Positions 5,976 through 6,475 of a stretch of 6,475 bases of DNA are shown here, piece after piece (within the stretch, counting starts at the first letter, position 1; each line of letters opens with the position of its first letter). The notes under the pieces are model-generated. The model saw only the letters and a program-made list of their open reading frames with translations, was not told where the DNA came from and did not search any database. Source of the DNA: Actinomycetes bacterium (GTDB taxonomy: Bacteria; Actinomycetota; Thermoleophilia; Gaiellales; Gaiellaceae); the NCBI GenBank assembly GCA_025350775.1, contig JANXXF010000457.1, positions 1 through 6,475 of the forward strand, written 5' to 3'. The position numbers were made by a program, and so were the translations under genes.

Positions 5976-6475
5976 TCGACGGCCGCCTGGTCGACCTGCT
6001 GCGCCAGCTCGTCGAGATCGAATCGCCGACGCACACCGCCGGCGTGCGCGCCGCCGGCGAGCGGATGGCGCAGGAGCTCGCCGCGCTGGGCGGCGCCACG
6101 ACGATCCTCGACGGCAACCACGTGCGCGCCGACTTCCCGGGCGAAGGCGCGCCGCTCGTCCTGCTCGGCCACACCGACACGGTGTGGCCCGTGGGCACGC
6201 TGACGCGGCTGCCGTTCCGAGTCGAGGGCCCGCGCGCGCTCGGGCCGGGCGTCTACGACATGAAGGCGGGCCTCGTGACGATGCTCGCCGCGCTCGCCGA
6301 GACGCCGGCGGACGGGCGCCGGCGACGCGCCCTGCGCGTGCTGATCACCGCCGACGAGGAGCAGGGCAGCATCTCCGCCCGGCCGCACATCGCCGACGTG
6401 GCCCGCGGCGCCGCGGCCGCCCTCGTGCTCGAGCCGTGCCTGCCCGGCGGCGGCGTCAAGGTCGCGCGCAAGGGC
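5972..6475 (+). CDS. M20-family metallopeptidase, N-terminal part
   Basis: This is the first 168 codons of a zinc-dependent M20 peptidase/deacylase (ArgE, DapE, carboxypeptidase G2 superfamily); the frame is open to the window end. Motifs seen in order are GHTDTV (66-71; metal ligand H67, catalytic-site D69), GPGVYDMKAG (91-100; bridging ligand D96), TADEEQGS (126-133; catalytic base E129, ligand E130) and VLEPC (152-156; ligand E154). The last metal-binding His and most of the lid domain lie outside. The GHTDTV...LPF..EG spacing and the GPGVYDMK form look closest to the carboxypeptidase G2-like/glutamate carboxypeptidase branch, so hydrolysis of an acyl-amino acid or glutamyl substrate is likely, but the substrate cannot be fixed. 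The GTG start shares GTGA with the ABC-F stop and lacks a good ribosome binding site, which suggests translational coupling. No signal peptide is present. Confidence 0.9.
   Translation, partial: MIDGRLVDLLRQLVEIESPTHTAGVRAAGERMAQELAALGGATTILDGNHVRADFPGEGAPLVLLGHTDTVWPVGTLTRLPFRVEGPRALGPGVYDMKAGLVTMLAALAETPADGRRRRALRVLITADEEQGSISARPHIADVARGAAAALVLEPCLPGGGVKVARKG

Noticed and set aside
4888..6388. Long minus-strand frames opposite the ABC-F and M20 genes (4888-6198 and 5192-6388)
   Set aside because: They overlap each other and lie opposite two well-supported genes. The products are Arg/Ser/Pro-rich strings typical of shadow frames in high-GC DNA.

Overview
The window is very GC-rich (roughly 70% by eye). 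It has dense coding, G/C-ending codons and several GTG starts. The transketolase carries features I associate with actinobacterial homologues, such as an ASDGD thiamine-diphosphate motif and a YPAP...KAHGAPLG segment. This suggests a high-GC actinobacterium, possibly of the Thermoleophilia/Solirubrobacterales type. The taxon is an inference from protein style and base composition; no rRNA or other marker is present.

Layout. Two gene groups diverge from a 31-bp gap at 3989-4019. Leftward (minus strand) are a small uncharacterised protein that may be PH-like (3988-3620), transketolase tkt (3549-1543), ribose-5-phosphate isomerase B rpiB (1534-1076) and transaldolase tal (1086 to the window edge, last few residues missing). 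Rightward (plus strand) are a two-domain ABC-F ATPase (4020-5975) and the N-terminal part of an M20-family metallopeptidase (5972 to the window edge). All six coding regions are tightly packed and no stretch over 300 bp lacks a gene. I found no tRNA, rRNA, CRISPR array, insertion sequence or convincing terminator.

How the genes work together. Tkt, RpiB and Tal together make most of the non-oxidative pentose phosphate pathway, linking ribose-5-phosphate and xylulose-5-phosphate to fructose-6-phosphate and glyceraldehyde-3-phosphate. Their spacing (8-nt gap, then an 11-nt overlap) indicates one translationally coupled operon. The ABC-F protein is a soluble, ribosome-associated type of ATPase, and its stop codon overlaps the peptidase start by 4 nt (GTGA), so those two are also probably co-transcribed.

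Assessment. The gene content is ordinary core metabolism and translation support; I see no evidence for a new biological system. The points most worth a second look are a 13-bp perfect palindrome covering the start codon and a candidate -10 box of a possibly leaderless ABC-F gene, the unknown small gene beside it, and whether tal ends just outside the window or continues into a phosphoglucose isomerase domain.
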